Positions 10,501 to 18,346 of a stretch of 40,834 nt of DNA are shown one piece after another. Both the position numbers and the translations under genes were made by a program. Origin of the DNA: Methanomicrobiales archaeon (GTDB taxonomy: Archaea > Halobacteriota > Methanomicrobia > Methanomicrobiales > Methanospirillaceae); contig JAPKXR010000187.1 in the NCBI GenBank assembly GCA_026394715.1, positions 1 to 40,834 on the forward strand, written 5' to 3'. Below the pieces are notes generated by a model, which made no database searches, was not told the DNA's origin, and worked only from the letters and a program-made list of their open reading frames with translations. Positions within the stretch are counted from its first letter, which is position 1; every line of letters begins with the position of its first letter.

Positions 10501-13443
10501 AAAATAGATTTTGCCATCAGGAGAGACTTTTTTAATTGAGCTGATACGCCCCCAGATTGGCCTTCCTTTGAGGGTTTTGTACCTGACTTCCATGCCCTTA
10601 ATGGCGCCGGAGGCCAGGATCTCCTCGCTGATCCGGCGACGCTGGTCATGGTCAAGATAAAGGTCACGGGGGAGGACTAAAAGGAGCTGCTCGCGGCTGT
10701 CTGCTTCAAAGATCCTCACCGTTGCCGGGTTCACCTCGACAAGGGTCCCCTCTGGTCCCGGCGTAGAACGGAGGATCCCGATACTGACAGATTCGAATAA
10801 TTCCTTGTACTGCTGCTGAGCCGTTGCCAGTTCAATATCCGTCTTTTTTCGTTCGGTACTATCCATCAGCGTTCCGATAAAACGCATCGGTTTACCAGAA
10901 ATGTCATAAATAATCTCCCCTTTGGCATGACAGTATTTGAGCACGCCATCCCTGGTGACCAGCCTGATATCGACATCCAGCGGTTCACCGGACTGCAAAG
11001 AATGTTCGAATGATTTGGCGTACAGTACCGAATCATCGGGGTGAACGAACCTGCCGTTTTCTTCGAAACCCGGGACGAAATCCTGCGGTGATACACCGAA
11101 AATCCGGTAGGTCTCGTCCGACCACCAGACATGATTGGTTCGCAAATCCCATTCCCAGCTCCCGATCATGCCGATATGCTGGGCTTCATTCAGTCTTTTT
11201 AAGAGTTCCGATTTGACCCGCTCACTCTCCTGGAGTGCATCTTCCGTCTGTTTGCGATCGGTGATATCGATAATCGAACCTTCCGCAACATCCCTTTCAT
11301 AATCATAGCGGGCTGAGAACAGCCCCCGGAACTCCTTTCCCGTCAGCCGGTTCCGGAATAAAACCGAATGATCATCGATATGCCCCTGCTCCCGCAGGAT
11401 GCGACCTACCAGAGCCCGCTCATCGGGATTGACATACGCGGAGAGCACGTCCTTTCCTATCGCTTCTTCAACCGATGGGAACCCGAACATGTCTGCGTAA
11501 CGCTGGTTGCAGGCGACCACCTTTGCGTCGGTCATGGTCGTCTCAAAGAGCCCGACCTGTGCATAATGGTAGAGGTTTCGGTATTTCAGCTCGCTCTCGC
11601 GGAGTGCCTCTTCTGTCTTTTCGCTCCCGGTAATATCGATACCCTGCGCAATGGTCGAGACCAGTTCACCGTCGCTACTCAGAATATTAGCCGAATTCCA
11701 GAGTACCGTATGGACCGTCCCATCGATAGAGAGGATCGGTATCTTGATGCTTTCCCACCGTTCTCCCTTGAAAGTCTCCCTGATCAGCGCAAGAGACGAG
11801 TCCCGGCTCTCATTCGGAAACAGAATATCGAGGGATTTACCGATGATCTCCTGTTCGCTCATCAGCGTCATGTCTTCGAATGCATGGTTGAACCGGGTGA
11901 TTGTAAAGTCAGGGTTCCATACGATAATCGGAGCACTGGCAAAATCGATCAACTTCCGGAGGTACTCAGCGGTTTCCTGGAGTGCATCTTCAGCCCGTTT
12001 GCGATCGGTGATATCCGTGGCATAGATCCGGATGGACGAGAATTGCGGGGTAAAATACACGTTCTCCCGGAAAATCCGGTGGTGTAGCTCAATTTCGTGC
12101 ACCTCATGATGATCTTCTGTAATCGGTATCCCATCCAGCCGGTCCCGCACATTAGGCGGGATGAAAATACGGGGGTCTGTCTCGCCCATCGCCTGGAGCG
12201 AACTCCTGCAGGAGGGATTAACATACAGGACGGACCCTTCCGGGTCGGCCTCCAGGGTCAGCACCGGCGTGAGCTCGGGAAATGAAGCAAGGTGTACTGC
12301 CCGTTTTTCTGCCTGTTTGCGGTCCGTAACCTCCCGCATGATGACGAGCTTTGCAGGGAGCATACCGCCTCCCGATCTCATCTCCTGGATTGAGACCTCA
12401 AACAACCGTGCCCCCACCCCATTCCCAATCGTGATAGTGCATGGGACTGGTTGCTGTAGCACAATACATTCCATGAGCCCCCCATAATTTTTTAGCGGGA
12501 CCGAGGCCGCCTTGCCGATATCCTTCATCCGGTTAAAACCGAGCACCTGCTCCGCAGCCGGGTTGAAGTCCACGAGTCTTCCCTCCGGGTCAATCACCAG
12601 CATCGGGTCAGTCATCTGCTCAAAGAGCATGGTGCGGGCAATCGGCACAATATCAATAAACCGGAACTCAAAGAGGGCAATCGCCAGGAGAATCCCGGTG
12701 AAGGCGAAGGTACTGGGGGTCATATTATAGCCTTTCACCGGGGAGATACCAAGCGTGAACAGGATATCAAAGACCACCGGGATTACGATGGCCGCAAAAA
12801 AGAGCAGGGCCTGTCGTGCGTAGAGTTTCTGGCCGCCGAATATCACCTGGAGGAGGAGAATGAACGTCGCCACCTCCATGACATAGTTAAATGGTATGTA
12901 GACTGCGGAACACCAGATACCATTTGTAAACCCGAGCACGGAGAACCCACCGGCGGTCTCGAGAAGGGTGTAATTATACCGGAACAGCGTGGAATACTGC
13001 GTTATAAGTACAAGCACCACGGTGATAACAGGAATTACGAGAAGAAGTGCCAGGCGGCGCTTCGTAAGCCATGAGCCATGCCTGGTGAAAAAAATCGCGA
13101 TCAGCAACAGGACCAGCGTGATAAACGAAATTCCGATATACCTCACCTGCATCAATCCGATCTTGAATGGAAGACTGCTGCTTGAGATATCGAAAATAAA
13201 GGTTGCGCACCAGATGGCGCAGATGTACATCAGGACCTCAAACGGTAGCTGGACTGGCTGGCCGTTGAACCGGCGGCTGTACAACCCGAGGGCGATGTGA
13301 ATGACCATCCCGGTAAGGAGCAGGATAACAAACAGCCATGGGATCAGGATGGACCAGCTCCAGGACGGAAAGAACAGGTATGGAAAAATCTGGTAAATAA
13401 ACCGGAAGTGTCGGAGGAATATGCCCCGGCAGGTTGTTTCCAC
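7513..13443 (-). CDS. Giant membrane histidine kinase with 7TM input and about 12 PAS domains
   Basis: 1976 residues and unbroken. The N-terminal 265 residues contain about seven to eight hydrophobic segments, matching the 7TM region of archaeal histidine kinases. Then about twelve PAS domains follow, most ending in a PAC signature such as DITDRKRAEEAL. The output is HisKA with H1760 (TASHDLKTPL) and HATPase_c with LIENAVKF, RDNGIGIPPE and GTGVGLALV; no receiver is attached. PAS 3 and 11, and PAS 2 and 12 (both beginning ASFPEL), are near duplicates in swapped order, so the array grew by internal duplication. The start is GTG; a later start would remove the first membrane segment. A TATA-like element lies about 60 nt upstream. 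The signal is unknown; PAS domains of this type may bind haem, flavin or small molecules. Confidence 0.95.
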   Translation of the reverse strand: METTCRGIFLRHFRFIYQIFPYLFFPSWSWSILIPWLFVILLLTGMVIHIALGLYSRRFNGQPVQLPFEVLMYICAIWCATFIFDISSSSLPFKIGLMQVRYIGISFITLVLLLIAIFFTRHGSWLTKRRLALLLVIPVITVVLVLITQYSTLFRYNYTLLETAGGFSVLGFTNGIWCSAVYIPFNYVMEVATFILLLQVIFGGQKLYARQALLFFAAIVIPVVFDILFTLGISPVKGYNMTPSTFAFTGILLAIALFEFRFIDIVPIARTMLFEQMTDPMLVIDPEGRLVDFNPAAEQVLGFNRMKDIGKAASVPLKNYGGLMECIVLQQPVPCTITIGNGVGARLFEVSIQEMRSGGGMLPAKLVIMREVTDRKQAEKRAVHLASFPELTPVLTLEADPEGSVLYVNPSCRSSLQAMGETDPRIFIPPNVRDRLDGIPITEDHHEVHEIELHHRIFRENVYFTPQFSSIRIYATDITDRKRAEDALQETAEYLRKLIDFASAPIIVWNPDFTITRFNHAFEDMTLMSEQEIIGKSLDILFPNESRDSSLALIRETFKGERWESIKIPILSIDGTVHTVLWNSANILSSDGELVSTIAQGIDITGSEKTEEALRESELKYRNLYHYAQVGLFETTMTDAKVVACNQRYADMFGFPSVEEAIGKDVLSAYVNPDERALVGRILREQGHIDDHSVLFRNRLTGKEFRGLFSARYDYERDVAEGSIIDITDRKQTEDALQESERVKSELLKRLNEAQHIGMIGSWEWDLRTNHVWWSDETYRIFGVSPQDFVPGFEENGRFVHPDDSVLYAKSFEHSLQSGEPLDVDIRLVTRDGVLKYCHAKGEIIYDISGKPMRFIGTLMDSTERKKTDIELATAQQQYKELFESVSIGILRSTPGPEGTLVEVNPATVRIFEADSREQLLLVLPRDLYLDHDQRRRISEEILASGAIKGMEVRYKTLKGRPIWGRISSIKKVSPDGKIYFDNTIEDITDRKRAEEALSESEEKYREFFTTSRDSVFITTPGGQWVDFNDTALEMFGYGSREELMALPLPDLYLHPEQRGALLARIEGEGYVKEFAVQLMKKDGSVIDALITAVPLRNPDRSLKAFVGSIRDITDQKRAEEALRESERKFRETVKTLDEGYYSCTLEGMLLEHNVAFNRILGIDADLDLKGTQLPDFWQNPDERTTYVEELLAKGVIQNFSINAKTVQGVNIVVLANSHLVRDENARIVRIDGTFTDFTERKQVEVDLRESEEKFATAFKTSPYAITITRAADGSFIDVNDAFTPVTGFSHEEAVTNSSIGLDLWVDAGDRNRVIFTLLEGRNVNGEEFLFRRKDGAIITGLFSAQIISLNNEPCILSSINDISERKRAEDALRESETRFRTMADWTYDWEYWIDHQRNVVYMSPSVERVTGYLPKDFIDDRDLVDRIVHPDDRIVWDSHVFLHTQNEKADDPVEIEFRIVTREGALRWISHICRTICSDNHTCVGRRVSNRDITDRKRVEEALRETNEYLNNLFNYANAPIITWDPEFRITRFNHAFEHLVGRSQNEVLGENLAVLFPAGTRTTSLALIKKTLEGERWETVEIPILHADGNTHSVLWNSANVLDRDDKIIATIAQGMDITDQKNALDRIRWLASFPELNPNPVIEMNAEGEITFANAVTRTALQDLGLPDDPGLFIPGDKDEILRLLMETDEPQVYREITIGSEIFAENISLNRILQVARIYTLNITEQKRSERERERLFADLEQKNAELERFAYTASHDLKTPLITIRGFLGFVERDAQVGDMVRMRQDLARISNATVKMQELLDSLLELSRIGKIIGPPEPVSMTELSEEAAELLAVPIHERNVTLAVQKDLPEVFGDKKRLREVMVNLIENAVKFMGGQPAPLIEIGARYDAEKPVFFVRDNGIGIPPEYQGRLFSLFERLEVSVPGTGVGLALVKRIIEIHGGKVWVESEGAGKGTTFWFTLPGVPEIEGN

Positions 13444-13501
13444 ATCCCTGGATTTTGTGGATTCCTGTGAGGGTCGCGCATAACGTATGGAATGCGCTCA
13501 G

Positions 13502-13511
13502 TTATATTAAT
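13502..13511 (-). promoter_or_regulatory. TATA-like box for the giant PAS kinase
   Basis: On the minus strand the sequence reads ATTAATATAA in an otherwise GC-richer region. Archaeal transcription starts about 25 nt downstream of a TATA box, which would give a leader of about 35-40 nt before the GTG at 13443. Position and composition only; no BRE was clearly recognised. Confidence 0.4.
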
Positions 13512-13911
13512 AGGATTTGGGTAATCTTCATTTGATGAACGAGATGTTTTCTGCTTGTGAGACGGGGTTATAAGGGGCCGTCAGATTAACCGAAATATCC
13601 CAGGGTTTCGCCGAACCATCTATTTCCCGTCATTTTTACCTTACCAAAACCACGATCTAATAACGCCTATAACCCGTTTATCGAAGGTACTCCGCCAGGT
13701 AAATGCTCCTGCCTGCTTAAATCGCCAGTATTTTCCCCCGTGTTAGATCGGTCCTGATAAAGGTTATATTGGGAGATTTTAATAGGATTAAGCAGAATTA
13801 GGCGTTTATAGGGTTGTAGCCTTTTCTCGGGCACGGTAAAGGACCCCATTAACCCGGGATTTGGAATGAGTGGATACCCGGCAGAAACGGACCCCTACCA
13901 CACCACGGAAG
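13512..13911. other. Non-coding stretch, no gene seen
   Basis: About 400 bp AT-richer than the flanks with no credible reading frame. It holds an 8-bp inverted pair (AACGCCTA near 13663 and TAGGCGTT near 13799) about 130 nt apart, which may be chance. It separates the minus-strand kinase block from a short minus-strand gene. Confidence 0.5.
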
Positions 13912-14121
13912 TTATTTATGGTAATATCTCCGGTTAAAATTCTCATCCTCTTCGATTTGTTTTTGAATCCGGATGCATTCAACCATTATATTTCTCAACC
14001 CTTCAATTACTACAGGGGGGTAACATTCGTTCTGCTGCATCCACAAAATGATCTCGCCTACCTTCGCGACGACCTCGGCCAATTCCTCACCCTGGGTTTT
14101 TTTCTTCTTCTTGGGCCACAT
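13912..14121 (-). CDS. Small basic/coiled protein of unknown function
   Basis: 69 residues. It begins MWPKKKKKTQ, a basic head, and continues with an amphipathic helix-rich stretch (EELAEVVAKVGEIILWM) and an acidic tail with a final RRYYHK. A Shine-Dalgarno sequence GAGGT lies 8 nt before the ATG, which supports translation. I do not recognise the family. The short helical body could form a dimer or bind a partner; no metal-binding or catalytic motif is visible. It stands alone, transcribed away from the AbrB-like gene. Confidence 0.6.
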   Translation of the reverse strand: MWPKKKKKTQGEELAEVVAKVGEIILWMQQNECYPPVVIEGLRNIMVECIRIQKQIEEDENFNRRYYHK

Positions 14122-14465
14122 TTAACCGGACCTCTTGAATTATCAGCCCGGATTGATGACTCCATGCATCGGTTGAGGTATCCACAATGAACATGGCATC
14201 CCGGGATGGCATTTGCAGGCAGATAAAAGGTGGTCCTCCCCATTATATATCCTGATTCGTCCCATTCCCGTTACTGAAATATTTCCGTTGTTTTGGCTTT
14301 GATGGTCCTAACTCTCATATGAGTGATTGGGTACCACTGCAATCTATTCAGCCACAGGAAACACCCTTCTTCCAAAACAACAGCAATTCCCCTTTACAAA
14401 ACTTCAACTGCCACCAATTCCTCAAATACCATTAAATCCTCGTCTTTCCTAACTAGCCTGTACCA

Positions 14466-14663
14466 ATGGCTAAATATTCATGGCACGGCGAATCGGTCCT
14501 TCATCCGGCAACCTCAATGAGTAATTCGCTACGGACAACCGTCCCTGCATATCTTGTGAACCGGTTTGATCTCAAGAAAGGAGACAAATTAAGTTGGAGT
14601 ATTGAAAACGAGTCTGTTGTTATCCAGGTGACAAAACAGGAAAATAAAATCATACGGTCGTAA
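14466..14663 (+). CDS. AbrB/SpoVT-like DNA-binding protein
   Basis: 65 residues. The core NSLRTTVPAYLVNRF followed by DLKKGDKLSWSIE matches the swapped-hairpin AbrB/SpoVT fold (pattern S-x-R-x-T-(V/I)-P, then L-x-x-G-D-x-(L/V)-x-W). In archaea such proteins are transcription regulators or antitoxins. No toxin gene (PIN or similar) is visible nearby, so a stand-alone regulator is more likely. The start is the first ATG of the frame; an internal start at the second Met (SMSNSL) is possible. No clear Shine-Dalgarno sequence is seen. Confidence 0.65.
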   Translation: MAKYSWHGESVLHPATSMSNSLRTTVPAYLVNRFDLKKGDKLSWSIENESVVIQVTKQENKIIRS

Positions 14664-15216
14664 TCACTGACCGGGAAAAAAGTGATTGTCATACTCGCAG
14701 AGTCAGCGGAAGAGATAATCCCTCGATTTTGCGCCCGAATTAACGAAACGATACTCAAAGGGGGTGTGGTAGCACCAACCCCAACTCCTAAAGTCCATTC
14801 TCGTTCGTTTAAATCGCCCGCATTTGGCTCCGATCGGGTTCGATGCAGGAGTTGGCTAAATTGGGCGATTTTTACCAGATTCAACCAATATCCAGCCGTA
14901 TTTGGTGTTTACCCCTTTCCCTATACCCGGAAATGGTAAGAATTTCCTCCTAAAAAAACACCGTATTGCCCATTGGGGTATCGAAAACGGTAACCATGCA
15001 GCAGCCGCGGATTACGTAAATTCCCACCAGTGAAGGGGCCGTTAACGATGTTCGTGCCGGCGGTCTTTGAGGTGTTCCAGGTAATCAGGTGGGACCAAGG
15101 GTCTCTTCGTGCCTTTGCATCTTACCGGATTATTCAGGACTCATGCCGAAATTTTCCCGGTATCATAACTTATTCCAAGGCAGGTATATTTCGTTGAATC
15201 TGTAGCATAACGGTCA
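14664..15216. other. Non-coding stretch with a small inverted repeat
   Basis: About 550 bp without a credible gene. A longer minus-strand frame here runs antisense through the AbrB-like gene and has no family features. The stretch contains the inverted repeat at 14811-14871. A TATA-like sequence (GGTATATTTC near 15183) precedes the broken acylphosphatase. Confidence 0.5.
14811..14871. repeat. 9-bp inverted repeat with 43-nt spacer
   Basis: AAATCGCCC at 14811-14819 and GGGCGATTT at 14863-14871 are perfectly complementary. The spacer also contains a short CTCC/GGAG pair. It could fold as a stem in RNA; no known RNA family was recognised and there is no U-run typical of a terminator. Confidence 0.4.
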
Positions 15217-15492
15217 ATGAAACGTATTGTTGTGACGGTTAAAGGCCGGGTGCAGGGAGTCGGATACCGGAACGTTGTGGCTGAGTATGCACAACAAGGC
15301 TGATAGTTCAAAGGTATGTCCGGAACATGCCGGACGGGTCTGTGCAGGTAATTGCTGAGGGGAGTTGGGACTCGCTGCTGACGTTAGCCCGGTATTTACA
15401 TGGTGAGGGTGACCCGGTAATCTGTGTCCACCATCCCCGGGGTTGAATGGGGTGTCCCCACGGGAAAATTTTCGGAGTTCGGTATACGAGCC
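15217..15492 (+). pseudogene. acyP: Acylphosphatase, frameshifted
   Basis: The three reading-frame pieces together cover a normal acylphosphatase of about 92 residues. The first gives MKRIVVTVKGRVQGVGYRN with the phosphate-binding loop GRVQGVGYRN and its Arg. The second gives VRNMPDGSVQVIAEGS with the catalytic Asn of the family's (V/Y)RN motif. The third gives VEWGVPTGKFSEFGIRA. A stop (TGA) follows AQQG after 28 codons and the frame changes near 15300 and again near 15420. The family hydrolyses acyl phosphates. As read, only a 28-residue stub could be made. The motifs are well kept, so the break is recent or a sequence error. Confidence 0.85.
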
Positions 15493-15754
15493 AGGGGACC
15501 GTTACCCGTGGGAGCGGCTACTGGCCTGATGGGAACGGCATACGGGTTTGTTATCCACGTGGTACCCAAAAGTCACGATAATGAAACAGCACTTCTTTTT
15601 TTCCCGGTTGACACGGGGGTACCGGCCGGGGCCAGAAATCCACCCGAAGACTTCCGAATTCCTGGGTATCATACGTGGTACCAGTCTTTGAGCTGGCTGG
15701 CAGGTCATGCAATGATATTCATGTGTCACCGTGATAATCTAATACAGAATAACC

Positions 15755-16405
15755 ATGGCAGACGAGGAAGAACGGTCACCGTTACAATCCGGAAAAAACG
15801 TTATCCTGACAGGTCCCCCCTTTTACCTACCTGAATTTGAAACGTCGTACCGGTATATCATTGATGAATACGAAGTGACTCCCCGTGATATTGCCATTTT
15901 CATGCCGTGTGCCGTCCGGAAGCCCTACAGTACAAGCCCGAGCCACCGGGTTATCAGGAAAATAATTTCCGAAATCTTCGAACCACACGAGTATCATATT
16001 GTGATCTTTGGTACCTGCGGGATTGTCCCTGCGGAGCTTGAGGAGATGTACCCGTATGCGCATTACAAGTACATGCTTGGAAAATGCAACGATAAAAAAA
16101 TCCAGGCTGACTTCCTCAAAATTGAGACCGGACGGGTGAAAGGGTACATGGAAAAGACCAGGGATATCTACAAATACAGGATCGCTTATTGTATCGGGGT
16201 CTTTCGTGAGGCCCTGGTCCAGGGGTCAAAGGAAGCCGGTGTCCCGATAGATATGGTACTGCCAACCCGTGATATGATCAACAAAATAATTGAACAAGAC
16301 TGCCCGTTCGAGGAAGGAAGCCTTTTAATGGACGAATACCTGGAGGAGTTCTACCTGGGGCTGGAAAGAGTCAGGAACTCCCTGTACGGACCGGCGATAC
16401 CATAA
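15755..16405 (+). CDS. Stand-alone DUF5591 protein related to the archaeosine synthase C-terminal region
   Basis: 216 residues, soluble. The motif MPCAVRKPYSTSPSHR (near residues 50-65) and the later CGIVPAELEEMYPYAHY are the hallmarks of DUF5591, the domain in archaeosine synthase alpha (ArcS) between the catalytic and PUA domains. Here it is the whole protein: no TGT-like domain precedes it and no PUA domain follows. ArcS acts on G15 of tRNA to make archaeosine. Whether the short form modifies tRNA is unknown; it may pair with a separately coded partner. The ATG at 15755 is the first start in frame after the broken acylphosphatase. Confidence 0.8.
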   Translation: MADEEERSPLQSGKNVILTGPPFYLPEFETSYRYIIDEYEVTPRDIAIFMPCAVRKPYSTSPSHRVIRKIISEIFEPHEYHIVIFGTCGIVPAELEEMYPYAHYKYMLGKCNDKKIQADFLKIETGRVKGYMEKTRDIYKYRIAYCIGVFREALVQGSKEAGVPIDMVLPTRDMINKIIEQDCPFEEGSLLMDEYLEEFYLGLERVRNSLYGPAIP

Positions 16406-16625
16406 TTTCTGCCTGTTTTGGGTTTCACACCGGGGCATACTGGTGCAGAAGTCCAAAAAACCTCTTGTCCCCCCTGGTTTCTCCGGGGTATTTCCAGTAG
16501 ATGCCGGGCTGCCAGCACCGCCCATGCCCCTGTTCTGATACGATACCGGATGAAAGAAAATAAATACTTCCCGCCCAGGATCTATCGAATGACCTTCCGG
16601 CGCCCGGAATGAATGGGAAAAATAT

Positions 16626-16883
16626 TTATTGCTTTTTGGAAGGATGCATCATCTCATGCTGCTCCATGAGCTGGTTGTACATCTCTTCCCCTACACATTC
16701 CTTTGCGTGTTTGCACCACTGGACACAGGAAACAATGTCGTTGTAAATGATAAACCCGCATTTCTGGCAGGTTACTTTGAAATCGTTAGAGAATACCTCG
16801 ACCTCCTCACCGCAACCGGGGCATTTTTTAATGGCAAGTGTCGGTGTCCGCTGGTCTGCGGCACCCGGGCAATGGTCAAACAT
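16626..16883 (-). CDS. Small zinc-ribbon protein in the cupin operon
   Basis: 85 residues. A central zinc ribbon is formed by KKCPGCGEEVEVF and CQKCGF (two CxxC knuckles about 16 residues apart), followed by a second cysteine set CVQWCKHAKEC. The N-terminus contains DHCPGAADQ. The start overlaps the end of the 95-residue gene by 8 nt, showing translational coupling. The family appears in anaerobic archaea and bacteria near redox genes but has no firm function that I know. The cysteine pattern would allow Zn or an Fe-S cluster. It is the last gene of a three-gene set with a cupin. Confidence 0.75.
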   Translation of the reverse strand: MFDHCPGAADQRTPTLAIKKCPGCGEEVEVFSNDFKVTCQKCGFIIYNDIVSCVQWCKHAKECVGEEMYNQLMEQHEMMHPSKKQ

Positions 16884-17163
16884 CGCACGCCACCACGGCC
16901 CTGTATTCCTTCAGGAGTGCCGTTGTATACGGCCCGGTTTTCTTTGAGGGGACATAGTTGAACTCATTGACCCGCTTCATAAGTTCGACTGCAATCTCAC
17001 CATCATCGATGAGTTTCAGTTTTTTCACTTCGTTGATAATAAAATCAAGGTGGTCGATACCGGTATCTTTTCCGTCGATGCAAATCAGCCGGGTCTTGAT
17101 CTTATCCGGTGGAATGCCCCCGCATATCGAACAGTAGTACCCATCTTTCTCGTCCCCCGCCAT
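16876..17163 (-). CDS. Small CxxC protein, function unknown
   Basis: 95 residues. The N-terminus has YYCSICGGIPPDKIKTRL with one CxxC pair; the rest is predicted helical (LDFIINEVKKLKL, LMKRVNEFNYVPSKK) with a conserved-looking VPSKKTGPYTTALLKEY end. Similar small proteins are common in methanogens and other anaerobes, but I do not know a tested function. It starts 12 nt after the cupin stop and overlaps the zinc-ribbon gene by 8 nt, so all three should be made together and may form one complex. Confidence 0.75.
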   Translation of the reverse strand: MAGDEKDGYYCSICGGIPPDKIKTRLICIDGKDTGIDHLDFIINEVKKLKLIDDGEIAVELMKRVNEFNYVPSKKTGPYTTALLKEYRAVVACDV

Positions 17164-17175
17164 GATGTTTTCGTT

Positions 17176-17541
17176 TCACTCCCTGATCATCGTTAGGCTC
17201 ATCTTGAACCGTGTGATTGCCGACAGTGCATGGGGCACGTTCGCCGGGAAAATAATTGTTTCCCCCTCTTTCATCAGGGATGTCTGTCCTGCCACCCAGA
17301 CTTCACATTCCCCGTCAAGAATGGTCACCACTGCATCGAACGGTGCGGTATGTTCGGAAAGCCCTTCGTTCTCATCAAAGGAAAAAAGTGTGATACTTCC
17401 AGGCTTGCGGTTGATAATCATCCGGCTCGCAACGGTCCCATCTGAATAAGTGACGAGGTCCCGTAACCGGAGTACCTTACCGGTCAGTTCTTCACGTTTC
17501 TTATCGGGCCGATCGTGGTTTTCGGGTATGTATTCTACCAT
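17176..17541 (-). CDS. Single-domain cupin protein
   Basis: 121 residues forming one small beta-barrel cupin. Motif 1 is degenerate around FDENEGLSEHTAPFDAVVTILDGECEVWV, with H and acidic residues in place of the usual metal set. Motif 2 is GETIIFPANVPHAL with the conserved Pro and His. Such proteins bind a metal or a small ligand, and many methanogen copies sit near oxygen or nitric-oxide defence genes. A strong Shine-Dalgarno sequence GGAGGAT lies upstream of the ATG. It heads the operon cupin, CxxC protein, zinc ribbon, and lies on the same strand downstream of hcp. Enzyme activity cannot be stated. Confidence 0.85.
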   Translation of the reverse strand: MVEYIPENHDRPDKKREELTGKVLRLRDLVTYSDGTVASRMIINRKPGSITLFSFDENEGLSEHTAPFDAVVTILDGECEVWVAGQTSLMKEGETIIFPANVPHALSAITRFKMSLTMIRE

Positions 17542-17652
17542 TTGATTTCTATCCTCCGGATAACCACATCATCTCATGACGTGATTAGGTTTCATTTCTT
17601 CTAACAACCGGGACCAGGGAGTCCCTGGTGGTCCCGGCTCTACTCAGCTATT

Positions 17653-18340
17653 CTAGTTCTGGTAGTAATAGCAGATAAACTGCTGGCGGCGGTACTCACC
17701 TGCCTTCATGGGTGACGAAATGTTTGACCCGTCCGGAGTCCGGACTGCCGGGCATAACGGGCAGAAGGCACCAAAAAACATCATCTGTTTTTTCCCTTGC
17801 CGGGTGATAATAGTGACCTTTCCGTAAGATTCAACCGGTTCACCCCCGGAAAACGGAGTCATAAACCCCGGTCTGCCAGGTCCAGGCAGCACAACCATTG
17901 GGACATGCACTGAGCAGGTACTTGGGGGACCTGAGCTGGAGTCCCGGCCTGGTACGGCCCCCCGCACTCATGGGCGACCATCGCAACGCCCCCCTGCTGT
18001 TCTGTCAACCTGATCGTATGCCAGGTTCCGGGCCCAGGTGTTCCGCAATCTTTTTTTTTGTGACAGAGGCGCGGGTAGGCAGGATCAACATCCGCGATTT
18101 TCCTGGAAAAAATCCTTTTGCATCAGGCGCCTTATATCGGCGGGGGAATAGTCACTCATTATCCGTCCCAAGGCGACTTCCACGTTTTCCTGCCGTGGAT
18201 AGCCTGCCAGGACTCATGCACATCTCATGGATGGCTGTAACGGTACCACCAGGTTTCCATCGTAATCAACGGTCAACGGGTCGTCTCCGGTTTTGTGATG
18301 AGCCGTTTAATTTGGCATATCATATGCCGGGTCCCCTTTT
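17653..18340 (-). pseudogene. Unrecognised broken gene directly behind hcp
   Basis: No long frame exists, but reading the three minus-strand frames in turn gives one coherent protein of about 220 residues. The pieces in order are YDGNLVVPLQPSM, HESWQAIHGRKTWKSPWDG, SDYSPADIRRLMQKDFF, LILPTRASVTKKKIAEHLG, AMVAHECGGPYQAG, KYLLSACPNGCAAWTWQTG, then GGEPVESYGKVTIITRQGK and a C-terminal part with FCPLCP. At least five frame changes are needed, two of them at runs of five C or five G. The Trp-, Cys- and Gly-rich pieces do not look like chance translation. I do not recognise the family. It starts a few bases after the hcp stop on the same strand, so it was probably hcp's operon partner. The last frame alone (17653-17862) could make about 69 residues. 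Confidence 0.5.
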
Positions 18341-18346
18341 TTAGGT

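Noticed and set aside
14830-14850. GGGTTCGATGC resembling a tRNA T-loop
   Set aside because: No matching 5-bp T stem, no acceptor stem and no anticodon arm can be placed around it.
14501-14884. 127-codon minus-strand frame
   Set aside because: It runs antisense through the AbrB-like gene and has no family features; the plus-strand frame has a clear domain.
14997-15010. GCAGCAGCCGCGG, a string like the 16S rRNA 530-loop primer site
   Set aside because: The match is only about 13 nt; flanking sequence has no rRNA conservation.
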